A stretch of DNA of 64,000 nucleotides from Catonia carolina (Eukaryota; Arthropoda; Insecta; Hemiptera; Achilidae). The position numbers and the translations under genes were made by a program. The number at the start of each line of letters is the position of its first letter. Position 1 is the first letter of the stretch. Shown here piece after piece: positions 63,475 through 64,000 of this stretch. Location: positions 436,702,639-436,766,638 of the forward strand of contig JAQMRL010000001.1 in NCBI GenBank assembly GCA_035578175.1, written 5' to 3'. The notes under the pieces are model-generated. The model was given only the letters and a program-made list of their open reading frames with translations. It was not told the DNA's origin and searched no databases.

Positions 63475-63700
63475 CGGGAACTGTACATGTTGACAACTAC
63501 CCAATTTAATCGCTTTTTGATGTATCTTTTTTTGACGTAGATTAGACATGAGTTTGAACAGGGACCCCCAGTAGAGTTTGTTCATGGATGGCTGTCAACT
63601 GGTCACCATACGAAGTCGCTTGCCCAACCGGTGTTATTTAACAAATAATAGCGACTTTGTACCAGCTGACTGACTGGGCTGGCCCGAAGGCCGATTTACA
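63475..63700 (-). repeat. Interspersed repeat, family 4 (SINE-like)
   Basis: Inverted copy of 33070-33315, from CCGATAACAAATAAAAGC (minus strand, tail side) to CCAGTCAGTCAGCTGG. Confidence 0.65.
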
Positions 63701-63726
63701 AATAAATTTTTAAAATTAGTTCTTCC

Positions 63727-63830
63727 AGGGAGCCCCTCTGTGGTCCAGTCGTTACCGCACTACGCTTTAAAGAACATGGTCTCAGGTTCCATTCCTGGCT
63801 AAGGTCTGGAAAATTATTACATGTTCGAAC
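63727..63830 (+). repeat. tRNA-like SINE head
   Basis: CTGTGGTCCAGTCGTTACCG (box A region) and GGTTCCATTCC (box B), followed by GGTCTGGAAAATTATTAC as after the heads near 33700. Not a functional tRNA: no cloverleaf that I can close and no CCA-end fit. Confidence 0.5.
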
Positions 63831-64000
63831 CACAGTTCCTTAATCCAAAGTAGTCGCTAATCATCTCATGAATAAAGAAAATATTCTGTAATTTTTCATA
63901 TGATATTACAAAATGTATTCTACTTAATACTTGATATATAATGTACTTGAAGATCAAAATTTCTTATATTTGTTCTGTTACATTTTTTTGTATTTCACTA

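Noticed and set aside
37063..64000. Upstream receptor cyclase exons (signal peptide and first ANF-receptor part)
   Set aside because: I scanned the minus strand for the expected G-C-Y...AP-AR and TAG-type motifs with splice sites and found none; they probably lie beyond the right edge, though a very short exon could be missed.

Overview
This window looks like nuclear DNA of an insect, probably a hemipteran-type genome: it is A+T rich, densely packed with mobile elements, and holds one spliced host gene. Insect is inferred from the kinds of elements present (mariner, TTAA and TA-target miniature elements, tRNA-derived SINEs, non-LTR retrotransposons with RNase H); the order is only a guess.

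Host gene: the minus strand carries eleven consecutive internal exons of a natriuretic-peptide-receptor-like membrane guanylate cyclase, running from 37062 down to 4406. All eleven have AG/GT splice borders and agree in phase. They add up to 1,512 coding bases (504 codons) in about 32.7 kb. They cover the second part of the extracellular ANF-receptor domain, the juxtamembrane segment, one membrane span and the first part of the kinase homology domain. The first exons (signal peptide, start of the ligand-binding domain) lie beyond the right edge or were missed. The rest of the kinase homology domain and the cyclase domain lie beyond the left edge.

Left edge (1-4.4 kb): the 3' part of a LINE with reverse transcriptase and RNase H, then a dead DUF4817-type transposase. 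Introns (4.4-37 kb): mariner, DUF4817-type, TTAA and fold-back elements, three main SINE families, and 5'-truncated LINEs. The one intact transposase in the window is a mariner DD34D enzyme at 28548-29618.

Right part (37-64 kb): no host exon recognised. It contains two hammerhead-ribozyme-like motifs in an inverted retroelement (38976-39377), a large inverted duplication with three insertions in only one arm (40422-44108), nested element stacks (44645-45945, 47350-50248, 57374-59197), a roughly 440 bp tandem satellite (50775-53055), a non-autonomous element with 31 bp inverted ends and an 8 bp duplication (54018-55316), and two LTRs in opposite orientation (60278-63147).

Several insertions can be dated relative to each other, because an empty copy of the same target repeat lies elsewhere in the window. 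Three elements are inverted chimeras built from two copies of the same transposon end. The best candidates for something new are the hammerhead-bearing inverted element with 12-13 bp target duplications and the end-to-end inverted transposon chimeras.
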